NCBI GenBank assembly: GCA_027886175.1 | Contig: JAJNNQ010000019.1 | Span: 11,890,501 to 11,954,500, forward strand | DNA length: 64,000 nucleotides | Origin: Phylloscopus collybita | Taxonomy: Eukaryota > Chordata > Aves > Passeriformes > Phylloscopidae | Direction of reading: 5' to 3' | Shown: positions 44,826-57,144 of the stretch, piece by piece | Position numbering within the stretch: the first letter of the stretch is position 1 | Layout: every line of letters begins with the position of its first letter | The notes under the pieces: generated by a model | What the model was told of the DNA's origin: nothing | Database searches by the model: none | The model's input: the letters and a program-made list of their open reading frames with translations, nothing else | Program-made: the position numbers and the translations under genes

Positions 44826-45940
44826 ATTCTTAGAAAGTAGTGGGGAAAATGCTTAGAAAGCAATGGAAAATCCCTGAAAGTCACAGAAAAAATTGCTAGA
44901 AAGCACAGGGAAATTCCCTCAAAGCACAACTCAAACTTCTGGAGAGCAGCTGGGGGGAAGTCTTAGTGATTTCGAGGAGAATTCCTAGAAAACTAAGGGC
45001 AAATGATGGAAAGCACCACGAAAATTCCTGGAAAGTGGTGGGAAAATCTTTGAGGAAGCATCAGTAAAATTCCTAGAAAACCACAATTAATTTTTAACTG
45101 AATTAGTCTGTCAATTTTCTGGAAAACAGCCAAGATGAAAACCACCAATTAACTGGACCAGAGGAAACAGCCTCAAGTCTCACCAGGGGAGGTTTAGATC
45201 AGATATTAGGAATTTTTTATTTCACAGAAAAGGTTGTAAAATGTTTGAACAGACTATCCAGGGAAGTGGTGGAGTCACCATCCCTGGAAGTGTTCAAAAA
45301 ACATGTGGATGTGGCACTTGAGGACATGGTTTAATGCTGGGCTCATGGCTGGACTTGATGACCTTAAAGGTCTTTTCCATCCTGAAAGCTTCTATGATTC
45401 TATGAATTGGATTCCCAGAAAGTCATACAACAATTCTTAAAAAGGAACAAAAAAAAAAAAAAATCCCAGAATGTGTGTGGGAGAATCTACAAAAAGCAAC
45501 AGGAATTTTCCTGGAAAGCAGATGTTGAAAGGCTGTGAGAAGATTTCCTACTAAGTTACAAAAAGCAAATCTGAAAAGCGGCTGGGTAAATTCATAAAAA
45601 GTAGCAGAAAGTTGCCTAAAAGCACCAGGGACATTTCTAGAGAGATTCTAACCCAAGGAATTTCTGGGAAGCAGCATTTGAATTCCTAGGAAGACTCCAG
45701 ATTAAGGAATTTCTGGAAAATGAGGGATACTGCTCTAAACCTTCTAATGCAAGGATACTTGAAAGGAACTGGGAAGTCACAGGGATTTTTTTGAAACCTT
45801 TTGGGCACAGGGATGCCTGTAAAACTGTTGGAAATGCCTGGAATATATCTAGATTGAGGCACTGCTGGAAATCCAGGGGAGGATTTAGAGAGAAGGGGTA
45901 GATTGGGACAATTCTCAAAAGCCATGGGAAATCCCCAGTC
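44826..45940 (+). repeat. Degenerate 22-23-bp minisatellite, interrupted by CR1
   Basis: Units close to TAGAAAGCACAGGGAAATTCC recur about every 22-23 bp, for example at 44830, 44853, 44898, 45008 and 45031, and again after the CR1 insertion at about 45502-45528, 45585-45610 and 45655-45730. Units are strongly diverged, with the core GAAAGCA...GGAAAATTCC best kept. The array spans about 1.1 kb, of which about 255 bp is the inserted CR1. No open reading frame of note. It is not a known satellite that I recognise. Confidence 0.7.
45150..45405 (+). mobile_element. CR1 LINE, 3' fragment inserted in a minisatellite
   Basis: The run contains ACCAGAGGAAACAGCCTCAAG, CCAGGGGAGGTTTAGATCAG, ATATTAGGAATTTTTTATTTC, CATCCCTGGAAGTGTTCAA, CTTGATGACCTTAAAGGTCT and the end TTCTATGATTCTATGA with two copies of the terminal repeat. 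This is the last ~255 bp of a CR1 element. It interrupts the degenerate 22-23-bp repeat array at 44826-45940, so it inserted after the array arose. Confidence 0.93.
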
Positions 45941-48896
45941 CATTTTTCTGGGAGAGGTTTGTCCTCAGGCACAGCAGAGCCCTGTCCTCCCAGTAGGTTA
46001 CAACCCCCCAAACACTCCAGGGGGAAGCAGTAAAAGCACAGTCACCTTGGAGGAGAGGATCTGCAGCAGTCCCTGGTGGGCTCTGGTAAATATTTACCAA
46101 TTCTGAGCTGAAAAACAGGGTGGGGGTGGCAGTGGAATCCTTACACACATCCATTTGGGGAAGGAGAGCACAGGGCTGAGAGGCTTTTGTGGCTGCTTAC
46201 ATGACATTAATTCAGGAAGCCCTTTGCAGGAGCTCAAGCAGAAGAGAAAAGACCCACTCATCAGAACTTATCCTTTGTGGAGAGCCTGTCTAATTCCTAA
46301 TGAGGTTTCTCTGTGTCGTGCAGCCAAACAAATCCCCCCAAAAATGCCTTGGCAGAGGACAGCCTCTGTGTGAGCATGAGCTCCTGCACTGGGGTGCTGA
46401 TTAACTGCACAGCCTGATTGTGCCAATAATTAAAAAGGCAGCACTGGGCAGGGCCAGGCATCCCAGGAGTCAGGCAGGTTACTGCTGTGGGTGCCTACAT
46501 TTTTAATCTCTTCCCTCTCTTGTTTTGCTTCTCTGTGTTTGTATCTCTGTTATTTCCTTTTCCTTTTTTTAAATTCTATTTTCCTTTTCACTCCTTTTTT
46601 GTTGGTTTGTTTTGCTTTGTTTTTATATAAGCAAGTCAAAAATTTGGGGTGCAATGCAAGCAGGATGGGCTGGTAAAAGAGGGGTTTATGGCACACTGGT
46701 GCCTCTGAAGTCACAGGGGATCTGCCTTGAGCCTGGTGCAATTTAGCACAATCTTGCAGTGTCCTCTGTGGATCACCTGGGAGCTGTAAGGAAACAGCTC
46801 CGTCCTGGGCACACCAGCTCTGCCTCCAAATTGCTTTCCATCACTTCTGGCCACTACAATCAACTCCTTCACCTTGATGATTTCTCTGATTCTAGCAGAA
46901 CATCCGAGCTGCTGATGAAGGGAGCGTCAGAGATTGCACAAAAAGCCCAAAGGTTTGGGGCTGTCAGGTCCTGGGCAGGTCTGATGGCTGTGCCAGGGAT
47001 GAGCATGGAAAGAGGGAGGGAGGATCCCACCCAGCAGCACCTGCCCTCTGCCACCACCCCACGCCCTGTCTGCAGCTCAAGGGCTGCACATCACTTTGGT
47101 TTTATGCTTCCCATGTCACACCCTGTGGGTGGGGGGGTTGGTTTGTGCAGGAAGGGGATTGTGTCTATATTCACATATAAATTGAAAATGTATTAAGCCT
47201 GTCAGTTATCCTGGTTTATGTACATATTTTATTTCTGCTTCATATTCAGCTCTTTCACAGCCACAATATTTTGTGTTCCTTGTATGAAAATTAATAAAAA
47301 AAAATTGGATCATCATGAAAGGCTTCATTTCCTTAAACTAGCAGTGGTGAGAAAAAATTCCATCTGCTTTATGTCACCTCAGTTTCAATCAGTCAAAAGT
47401 AAATTTCCATCAACTCAATCCATATACTTTTCCTCTCTGTTTACTCTCCCTGTACTGCAAAGAATCAAGCTAAAGTGCAGGAAGACTTTTATGGGCTTTT
47501 TAGATTAGTGCATATGGTGTTGCACAAAGACAAGAAATACATCTCGCTTGCACCCTCCTGTTGCTGCCCAGGGAAGCCACTGAACACATTCCACATGCCT
47601 TACTTCCCACCTGGATTGATGTCACTTCTCTTTACAGCCTTGGAAATTTACTTCTATTCTTTCCCTCAGATTAAGAAACTATTCTGCCTGATGTTGTTAC
47701 TTGCAGGCTGTGGCTGGGTCCCCTCTTAACATTCCCTTGGATAAAACCTCGAAATATCTCAGCTTCTTCAGCCCAGTTTTCGAGTTTTATTGTCATTTTT
47801 AACCCACAATGATTTGATGGACAGTTTTGGCCAAGCAGAACCCACCCAAACACTGTGTTCCCTCTCTGGCTTATTTGGGATGGTGGGAAGAGACCCCATC
47901 ATATCTCTCCTTTTACCTGATAATTGCATTGCTCTGCTAGTTGCTGCTGGCTGCCTTTCTCCCACTACTCTAACACAGCTCACAAGGGAAAACAAAGCTC
48001 CTGAGGAATGGAAGAAGCCTGGCTGCCCAGATTCTGCCTGGGAAAACTGACCTTGACCACCCTATAGACATCACCCTCGTGGATGGGTCCTGGGGACTTT
48101 CTGCATTGTGCCTCCAGCACATCAGGCTGGAGGAGAGGAAGCACTGCCATGGTGCTAGGAGGGAGAAATTCTCTGTCCTAACTTAGGGAAGTTTGGACAG
48201 ACCTGCTGGCAGATATTCTGGGGGACTGGCTGTGGAGAGCTGCCCCTCCAAGGCAGGGAGCCAGGGATGGACATTAAATGTGAAAGGGCCCCAGCACAGA
48301 GCCTGGAATGCCAGCCTGCTGCTGCCCAGGGTCAGCTGCAAGGCCAGTCCTGGAGCCCAAGGCAGCCAAGCACACACTGTGTTTGTGCAAACACTGTGGA
48401 ATTCATTTGCTTTTTTTTTCGCCCAAAGCTCGCTGTTTTTCGCCAAAAAGACTTTTCTGATTTCTCTCCACGCCTCTCCCCCATAGCCATTACATGAAAG
48501 TTATTTGCTCTCAGTAATTGAGAAGGGATGGGCAGGGCAAGCAAGGCACTCACATTTTGTTCAAAATCCTTTTTGTGCCCTTCTGGTTTAGTTAAATTTG
48601 GTCAGGCTTTTCTGCTGCCCTTTGGACCATAGCAAATAACTCATCACTTCAGATTTGGGACGGTGGAAAGAGAAGGAGCAGGAGTGCCACCTGCAGCAGG
48701 AAGACTAAAATGTAGTTCTCTCTCCAGCCTCTGGGATCTGGGTCTGCAGGCTGAGTATCAAGCAGGGATTTTCATCTGGTCCATAGATAGCTCTGACTTT
48801 CAGGGAAATCATCCTGTGCAAAGACAGAAAACTCAGTGTTACTCAAATGTGGGAATCTCTGTTGCCATTTTCCTGAACCTCTGGCTGAATAAAGGC

Positions 48897-48945
48897 AGAT
48901 GATGGTTTGGCTTGGAAGGGACCCTAAATATCACCCTGAAAGCAT
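48897..48945 (-). mobile_element. CR1 remnant, minus strand
   Basis: GATGGTTTGGCTTGGAAGGG ACC followed by AAATATCACCCTG is the reverse complement of the CR1 3' end (GGTCCCTTCCAA...-type). Only about 45 bp remain. Confidence 0.6.
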
Positions 48946-51900
48946 TATTTTCTGGAGGCATCACTGAGATGCTTGCAGGAAATACCAAGTGAGCTCCAGC
49001 CAGCCAAGTGCTTGTGGAGTCAGGATGGTGCCTGCCCAGGCCAGCAGCACTTTGCCAGTGCCCTGGCAGGAGTGTGTGAGCAGAGTCCCAGGGGCTTCAG
49101 GCCCTGCAGCTGGATCCTCCCTTCCTCCAGCAGCTGTGGGGAAATGATGGGCTCTCTCTGGCACTGCAAAGACCATCCCCTCTGAATAACCACACACTGG
49201 AGTGAAAATGAGTGTAACAATGAGCAAACCTTCCCATAACACTTCCCGTGCCAGCCCCCCTCACTGGGGACCTCCACTGATCACACCTGGATTTCACATT
49301 GTCCCCTGAGGTCTCAGGTGGCTTTTTTCCTATCAAGCTCTTCTCACTCTCCAGTCTAAGAAGGGCTGAGATTAAGACCAACATTGCTCCTCACATATTG
49401 GGCTGTAGGACTGTAACTTCTACCCAGGGCTTTCAGAAGGACAAGCAAGGATTGCACCTGGAGCTGCTGCTGCCTTAAATCTTGTTTAATACCAATTTGC
49501 TAATGCCAGTCTGCTGATTTAGTGAAAACGGACCTACACAGTAACACCTTAGTTATGTTCTCAATCAATCAGCAGGCAATTAATGGACAATCACTGCTAT
49601 ACTCTGCACTCATGGTAGCACAGGAGAAGCACAACACAGTGAGAAAAGACACCAGCCTGACCAGATTTTCCATGCACACCAATATAACCCTTTTTACCCT
49701 TCTTTTCTGAAGTATAACTCAAGTGCAGAACACTTGAGTTGCTCAATGTCCCAGACACCCCTACTGTGACCACAGGCTTTGCAGGAAGACACAGTCACAG
49801 ACAGAATCCCCATGTGCTATTGCACAAGACTGCCACAAGCAGCCACAAACAGTCCTTGGGGTTCCCCCAGCTCCAGCCTCTGCTCACAGACCTCCTGCAC
49901 TGCTCCTCTTTCACTGGCACTGAGGCTACAGCCAGCTGAGGTGGCAGGACACAAAAGTCACTTTTATGCACAGGCCAGCACAAATTCTGCTGCAGCATTT
50001 GGGAAAGAACGGGCAGCTCTCACAGAACAACTCAGAGAGCAGAAATCCCAGGCATGTGGCAGAGAGCAGCTCACAGGGATGTCCTGTGGGAAGATGCTCT
50101 GATCTGATCACACAGGCAGGATTAAAAGCATGTGCACAAAAGGAGTTTGTCAATTAACTGGCAAAAAAACCCCTCCAAAACCAAAAACAAAATACAAGAA
50201 CAACTGTAAGTTTCCATAAAACATCTTCTATAAGAAAAATCCCATTTTCAGTTAAGTTCAGACATTCTGTGGATGCTTGCTTGCTAATGATTTCTCATTA
50301 AAGAAAAACACAGGTCATCCCATAAGCATCATGGTAACATCTGTCTTCTAGCCTGAAAATGTCAAGATGAAGCACTTCAACAGCTTCAGCAGCAGCGTGG
50401 TGTGCCTCTTGCACATAAATACATTTCTGTATTTACTTTGCATTATGGAAAATATCAACTGCTTCAACTGACCAACCAAACAAAAAATTAATCCAAAAAT
50501 ACAGCTTTGTGCCACATCAACCTCTCTCTTTAAAGCTCATTTTGAACAGGAAGAGGTGTTCCAAAATCAAATCATTTTCCAAGTTTGACAATCTCATCTT
50601 AGCCCATGTTCCTAACATGGGGAGCAAAACAGGAATTCATGAGGGAGGACACAAATCTTGTCTAACCACCAGCCCAGTTCAAGTTCACAGACAGAAGTTT
50701 TTACAGACTCACTGAGGTGGATGGTGCAGTGCTTGCTACCCTTGTCTGGGAGAGCAGGTCAGAAACAGGGAATCCAAGAGGATATCAAGATAATTTTTTT
50801 CTTTTATTGAAAGATCTAATACACCAGCATTTGATGGGTGATGGCATAACCTGCTGTCAAAATCCTCCTTCAGCTTGTTGCAATGAGCTCGTGGTTGGAA
50901 ACCTTTCCATGATAGCAAATCAAAAATTACTGCACATGAAACTTTTTCTTTCCTTTCCTGAAAGCATCAGAAGATCACATCCAGATTATGGCCCCTTTTT
51001 TACATCCTGGAGGAATCAGGGTGTACAGCTGGATCCCTAAGATGATGCTTTAACTCTTTAACATGCCTTTCAAGCATCTGTATGGCTTTAAATGTGCCTT
51101 CCCCAGAAGCAATTTAAACAGAAAATTGCCTTGCCTACTTCACACAGATGCAGAAAAGAAGACAGCCAAAAAACCCCACAAAAAACTAAACTACTGCAAA
51201 AGAGAAAATACGAGTATATCAATGAAATGAAAAACCAACACCAAAGTCATTGCAGATTAGCGGAGCACATCTACCAAGCTGATTTTTCTATAAAAACTTG
51301 TAAGCAAGCTGATGAATCCCAGCGAGGCTGGAGCAGACCTATGGATACTCCCATGGAGGAGGTGCTTGGCAGGAGCAGGATGAGGGCTGGTGGCTTCTGC
51401 AGGGGGAGAACTCAAGAGTCCTCTGGAATTTCTTGTGCTGCAGTGTACAGATGCTGTGATGGGAGCCTGAAAGAGACCCAATCCCCTTATCCCCGAGAGA
51501 CTGAGATCCAGCCTGGTAGGAAAATGCTGTGCTCTGGTGTTTATGATGAGAACCATGAGTGGGAAGGTCTCAGCTGGTGAGCAAGCAGACACAGACCCCA
51601 TCCTGTAAAGACAGAACTGCACTGGCTCCTCCAAGCCCAGTTTGATCACCCTGACTTCCCACTGAGCCCTTTACTCCAGCATCAATGGCTCAGTTCATCC
51701 TGCAAAACAGCCAGGATGTGGCCCCAGACAGGGAAAAAAGTCAAAAAGGAGCAGAAGTGTCAGAGTGCCCTCCAAAAAAAAATCTAAATCTCTGTCCCTC
51801 ACCTCTCATCAAGGTTAATTATCTTGAAGGGATGATGAAGAGGAACACTGGGATGGGCCTGGCAGGCTCCTGTTGGTGCCCTGTCCCTCTCCTGCCCTCA

Positions 51901-53364
51901 CTGAGTGGGAATTCATTCAGTGCTGTCAGACCAGGGTGGTTTAGGTCCAGGCTGGAGCCCCGTGTTGGCACAGCCCATGCCCTGCCCTGGTCTGAAGCCA
52001 CCTGCAGCCCCTGTGCTGAGCCCTGGCTGCCTCCTGCACCCATTAAAGAGCCTTTCCTGGGCCTGAACGTGCTCCTGAATTATTCAAGAGGAGAGGTGGG
52101 GCTCCGGAGCAAACAAACAGAGGCGTCAATGGTGACCTTGGGCAGAGGCATTGTGTTACCCATGGAGGATCACTGCAGGCTCCCTGCCCCTAATACAGGG
52201 ATATTAAAGAGATTAAAATAGAATAAATAATGCCTTCCCCACCAGTCTCCTTCACTTCATGTGTTGGCAATTTTCCTCCCAGCAAGGTACACTGCAGAAA
52301 GCTGGAGCTTTTCATTTGCTGACTGCAGAAACAGAAAAAAAAAAATCTTCTTCAGGAGCAAAAACCAGGGAGTTTTACATCTGCAAGCCACAAGTGACTG
52401 GGTCTTTAAATTTAAAATATAGTCTTTAATTAGTACTAATCTAGTTAGTTCCCTAGAACTAAGATGTAAGTTTGCTATAAACCTTTCAAATGCTCCTGGG
52501 AAAAAAAAAAAAAAAAGATAATGCTACTGCTTTCCCCATGTAAGCCATCATTCTCAACTGAGTCATTACAACGTGGATGCAATCTGAGGAGTCAGTGCTG
52601 CTGGTTTGAGGGTTGGCCAAGCACACATTTATCTTTTGTTGCAGAGGACAGTGAAGTGGGTGGAACAGATGCACTTACACAGACTCTGCTGCCAGAAAAT
52701 GGCAGGCTAGCCTCTCTGACTTTGGGATTATTCTGTGCTGCTTTCAGAGTCCTTCTTTTGACCAAAGTTATAAGATAACTGAGTGGCACAGTCAGAAATA
52801 CCAGCAAAACGACTCCCTGCTGGACCCTCTCTTTTTCCTTGTTATTCATGTATTTTTCTTGGACTCCTTTACCTTCTGCAGTGCTAAAATGCCACCCTCT
52901 GCACAAATTCAATAGTTACACCCCGGAGCTGATGATCGAATCCTCTCACAATTGCTACCTAAAGAGATTTAAATCAAACAGAATATATTGGCTGTTTTTA
53001 TTCTGAGCGCAGGGGAGCCGGTTCCTGAATTTTCAATCACGTTAAAGTGGGGAATCAAATTAATCAGGAATTGGATGAAGTGGAAGGTTCTTGATCAAAA
53101 AATTTATTGTAAAGTTCTCACATGAATTAAACCTGTAGAAAGCAGCTGCACTTGGCTTACTCGAACTGAAGGAATTTGTGTCAGTAGGAAATGCAGCAGA
53201 AGAGTGGCACCTAATGGCCAAACATTTCCAGGGAACTGCTCCGTCCCTCCTTTTCTCCATTGCCATCATTCCTGGCATTCCCGTGTTACACCCCGCCCTG
53301 TTCTGCACCGTACGAACCAAAAGACACCGGGTTTCCTATCACAAGTTTGTTGGGGTTTTGTGGG

Positions 53365-53400
53365 TTTGTTTGTTTGTTTTGTTTTGTTTTGTTTTGTTTT
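53365..53400 (+). repeat. (GTTT)n/(GTTTT)n microsatellite
   Basis: Three GTTT units then about five GTTTT units; complementary in sequence to the (AAAAC)n tract at 31847. Confidence 0.96.
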
Positions 53401-55214
53401 ACTTGGCTGTCACATATTGTGCCTGTACATCTGAAATCAAAACAACCTTTAGCCTACTTTCTCCTCCTCTAATGTATTAGTGGCTGCTCTTGCATTGAAG
53501 TCTGAATTGTGTGAGCCACCACAGCCTTCTTGTCCTCACACTTGTCACACCAACAGTCAGATACCCCAAAGAAAGGCACAAAATTCCTCAGGAGCTTTCC
53601 TCCTAAGCTTCCAGGACTAAAAGTGATGTATGCCCAGAAAGGCAAGGTTTCATCCCCTCAACATGGAAGAAAAGCAAAGGCAGATCTAATCCTCCCTTTG
53701 CTGCCCCAGGAACGTGCCCAGAATTGCCAAATTTGCAATTGCAAAGTGAGATTTGAGGGATTCTGCTGCCTAATGATCCTTAACCTGGATGGAAAGGGCA
53801 ATGGAGGCTGTGCTGCCACAGAACTCTCCTGTGTTCCCATTTCCTTGGTGCAGTTTTTGCTGCAGGTAGTTTTTGCAGCAATCTAAATATTAAATACTCC
53901 AGCAGCCTGTTCCCAGGAGAAGGTCAGTTCCAGGGGCAAATGGAAACACTGAGTTAATCTGATCAATGTTTTATAACGAATGAAAAATTTGCAAATGTAT
54001 GTCCCATACACCGTTTCTGTAACAATGCCTGCATTCTGTGTCCAGAAACTGTGTCTTATTTTTTGCAGAGAATAGCTTTAGATGGAAAGCAGTACTTTTT
54101 GTCCTTGCTTGGAGGTCACTAAACCCATGAAATTCACCCAGCTATACCAGCAGAACGCAAGAATCTCCCAAATCTCCTATGGTCTAAGGACTGAATTATG
54201 CTTTTTTTATTCAACAGGATTCTGCTCCTGTGACCAGCTTCTCATTAACCCAGCCTCTGGCACTCTTGTTTTGGACAAGCAAATGCACACAGATTAGTAA
54301 AATCACGGGGCAGAGATTTTCTTTTCATTTATATTCATTTGCAGACCTGGAGAGCGACAGCACGATCAGGGCTCGTTAGCAACACAGCCAGCACCATCAG
54401 ACCATCAGGAGGAGTGGGAAGGAAGAAAGAAAGGAGGCCAGGAGGCCAAAGAGGCCAAGAAAAGGACTGTGAGACACCTCTCTGCATGCCCACCTGCCAG
54501 TCTGGCAGGCCCCAGGAAAGTTCTTCCCATCACATACTCCCACTAAACCACTTCCTTCCCATTCCCACCCTTGCCAAGAGCTACATCTTAAGAATTTCCT
54601 GTTTTAATCATTTAGTCCTATTTTCCAGCTCATTCATCATCTCATTAACAGTAAATTCCTTTATTAAGTTAAATATGAAATCCAGCACTAAGCTGTTCAA
54701 ATGAGTTTTTAGGGGCATGGACAGGTTTCCTTCTTCCCTCCTCCAATCTCGTTGCATCCATATTCACATCATTCTTGTATATATTCACGTAATTGTCTGG
54801 TCCCAATCTTTAATTAACTGTATTTTTATGGAATCTCCATTTTCCCAAGATAAATATAGTTCAATGTTCACCTGCCTTTTCGTGGAGACAGACGAAACAG
54901 TGCCTGATTAATTTTATCCATTAGTTCTCTGTTAATTTGAACCATGAGGAGGGGAGAGAGGAGGTATATTTAAATGCCCAATCCCTTCTCACAGTTCATT
55001 CTATTTTGGGGTTCCAGAAAGTGGGCCAAGAACACAGAAGCTTTCTGGTTTGTGATCTCTGACCTGGACCCTGCTGGCCTGCCCTGACCTTTGTCAGGAA
55101 AACTTTTCTTGCAGGGAGACACCAAAGAGCTTCCGTTTGTTTGATTTCACCAAGGGAAGGTGAAGAGGTCTCTGAGGTACCACAGGGCTTTCTGTTAAGG
55201 AAGAGCTCTTTAAT

Positions 55215-55385
55215 CTATCAGACAGGGGCAGGACAAGACCCAATGGCTGGAAGCTGCAACTGGATCAATCCAAGCTAAGTATGGGGAGTCATTTTCTAAT
55301 TATTATTTTTCTACAAACCAAAGGGAGTAATTAACTGCAGGAACATCTTCCATTAGTGCCTGATGGATTTTCTATCAGGGGAAGT
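55215..55385 (+). mobile_element. Ancient CR1-like LINE remnant (possible)
   Basis: GGCAGGACAAGACCCAATGGCTGGAAGCTG, CTGGATCAATCCAAGCTAAGTATGGGG and AGTAATTAACTGCAGGAACA resemble the order of blocks in older CR1/L3-type LINEs (refs: CAATGGCTGGAAGTTGAAGC-like, then GTAATTAACCATTGGAACA-like). It is diverged and the edges are approximate. Confidence 0.5.
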
Positions 55386-57103
55386 ACTTGAGCTACAGAG
55401 CGTGGACACATCCAGCTCAATCACACAGGGCCAAGCAGGAGGAGGAAGGTGAGTTTTACTTCCAATTCTGCCACTGGGGAGAGAAACCCAGGATGCCAAC
55501 TCCACTCTGGTGTCAATGGCTTTTTAAAAAGCAGATTAAAAAGCTGAACCAGCTGAAAAGGAGAAGTACAAAACAATTTAGGATTTAAGAGTCCACAGGA
55601 CGTCTTAAAGGTCAAATTTGTTTGACAAAAAAAAAAGTCAAAGCCAGTCAGTATTGGAAATGAGTGTTTTCCATATTGGTGCTGGTGGAGAAAGGCACAG
55701 TAAGAATGTACATATGCTTGAGAAGGTGGAAAATAAATTAAAAATATTGGGGTTTTTACTCTTCCTAAAAAGACTTGAGTGGGTTTGTCTGCAAGATCTC
55801 TGTGTTCACATTAGCAGCCATGGGGAAGCCACAGAGATGTTTCTGAGTAACAGTTCCAGCAGCCAAGCCTCCCCAAAGCCCTCTTGTGATGTCTCTCCAG
55901 CAGCTTTTCCATCCTGCAGTGGGATGGGGCTGTTATTGGCACAGGTGTGTCACTGAAGGACTGGAATTAAGGTGTTGCCATGCCCTCAAATCTTGGGAAA
56001 TGGGGTGTGCTGGCTGAGCAAGGAAGGAGTTACAAAGCACAGCACAGCTGCTGTTATTGTGAATCCAGGGGAAGGGAGAGGAAGGGCTGCAATTTAGGCA
56101 AAATAAGGGATTTTCTAACTGATGGAGAGTGATGCTAGAGGTCTTGGCACTGTTGCTCAGGCAGTCCAGCAAAGGGAAGTGATGAGAAATCCCAAGAAGG
56201 GGCTGTTCCTCACATCTGCTGTGCATTTCAGCAAGGGCCAGCATGAGAGACACCCAGAAGGGAAGCAGCTGAGATGGGGAAAGCAGCCTGCTCAGAGGGG
56301 CTGCTGTGCTGCTCTGAGCACTGGAGATGGTACAGCCCAGCTGTTAGAAGCAGATTTGAAGCTAAGCAGAAGTGCTGTGCAGTCCCTTGCAACATCACTT
56401 TGACAAGCCTGGGAACATCAAAAAAAGGTTCCTCCACCAGTGGGGCTGATACAGTTGTTCTGACATTTCCAAATATCAAAGTCCCATCATGACCAGTGCC
56501 TCATGGCCAGGGAGATGTGGAGCAGGCCCTCTCCAGAGGGAAAGACAAGGGCTGTGCCAGGGGGCAGCTGTGGAACGTGTCACTCATCTGCATCTGTGCC
56601 TGTGACAGCAATTCCAGCTCATCCCAGTGTGCAGCTGGGCAGGAGCCCAGCACTGCCCTGGCTGTTTGCTGCTGTTCCTCACTAGGCAGCAAGAATGACT
56701 TGCTGGTTTGCTCCCATATTCAGAGACAAGTTTGTGGGATGTGGTGGGCCTCAGGAAGCAAAAAGGATTTCTACTTGTATTAAAGTAACACCAACAATGG
56801 CTAATCAAAAAATTAGGTCCCATCCTCCCGTTCCTAAAGGGAGGGGAACCCCTGGAATGAAACGTTTGGGCAAAAATAAATGAAGAGAGAGAACAGGCAG
56901 AAGTCTCAGCCTACTACTTTGGGTCTGTGTTACAGTCTGGGTACATATTCTCCTGTAAAGCTCCCTAAATATCCTTTGTACTTCACCTCAGTGGCTGAAT
57001 GGCAGCCTGGAGCTGTGTGAGAGCACAGGAGAGCCTCCTGCTTTCTCTTTTTTCCCATGGGATGACACCGTGAACGGTGGGGGTTCCATCACTTGGTATG
57101 CCA

Positions 57104-57144
57104 GAGGAGACAAAAAAAATTCCTGAGGAGACAAAAAAATTCCT
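57104..57144 (+). repeat. 21/20-bp tandem duplication with A-run
   Basis: Unit GAGGAGACAAAAAAAATTCC plus T at 57104-57124 is repeated at 57125-57144 with one A fewer. Local slippage duplication. Confidence 0.95.

Noticed and set aside
44826..45940. CRISPR-like array because of regularly spaced similar units
   Set aside because: Units are diverged and contiguous without unique spacers, and the DNA is vertebrate; it is a degenerate minisatellite.
51092..51580. 162-codon open frame with Lys/Gln-rich start
   Set aside because: No recognisable protein family and no conserved start context; overlaps an opposite-strand frame.
51685..52221. 178-codon open frame on the + strand
   Set aside because: No family resemblance; Pro/Ser/Trp-rich chance translation of non-coding DNA.
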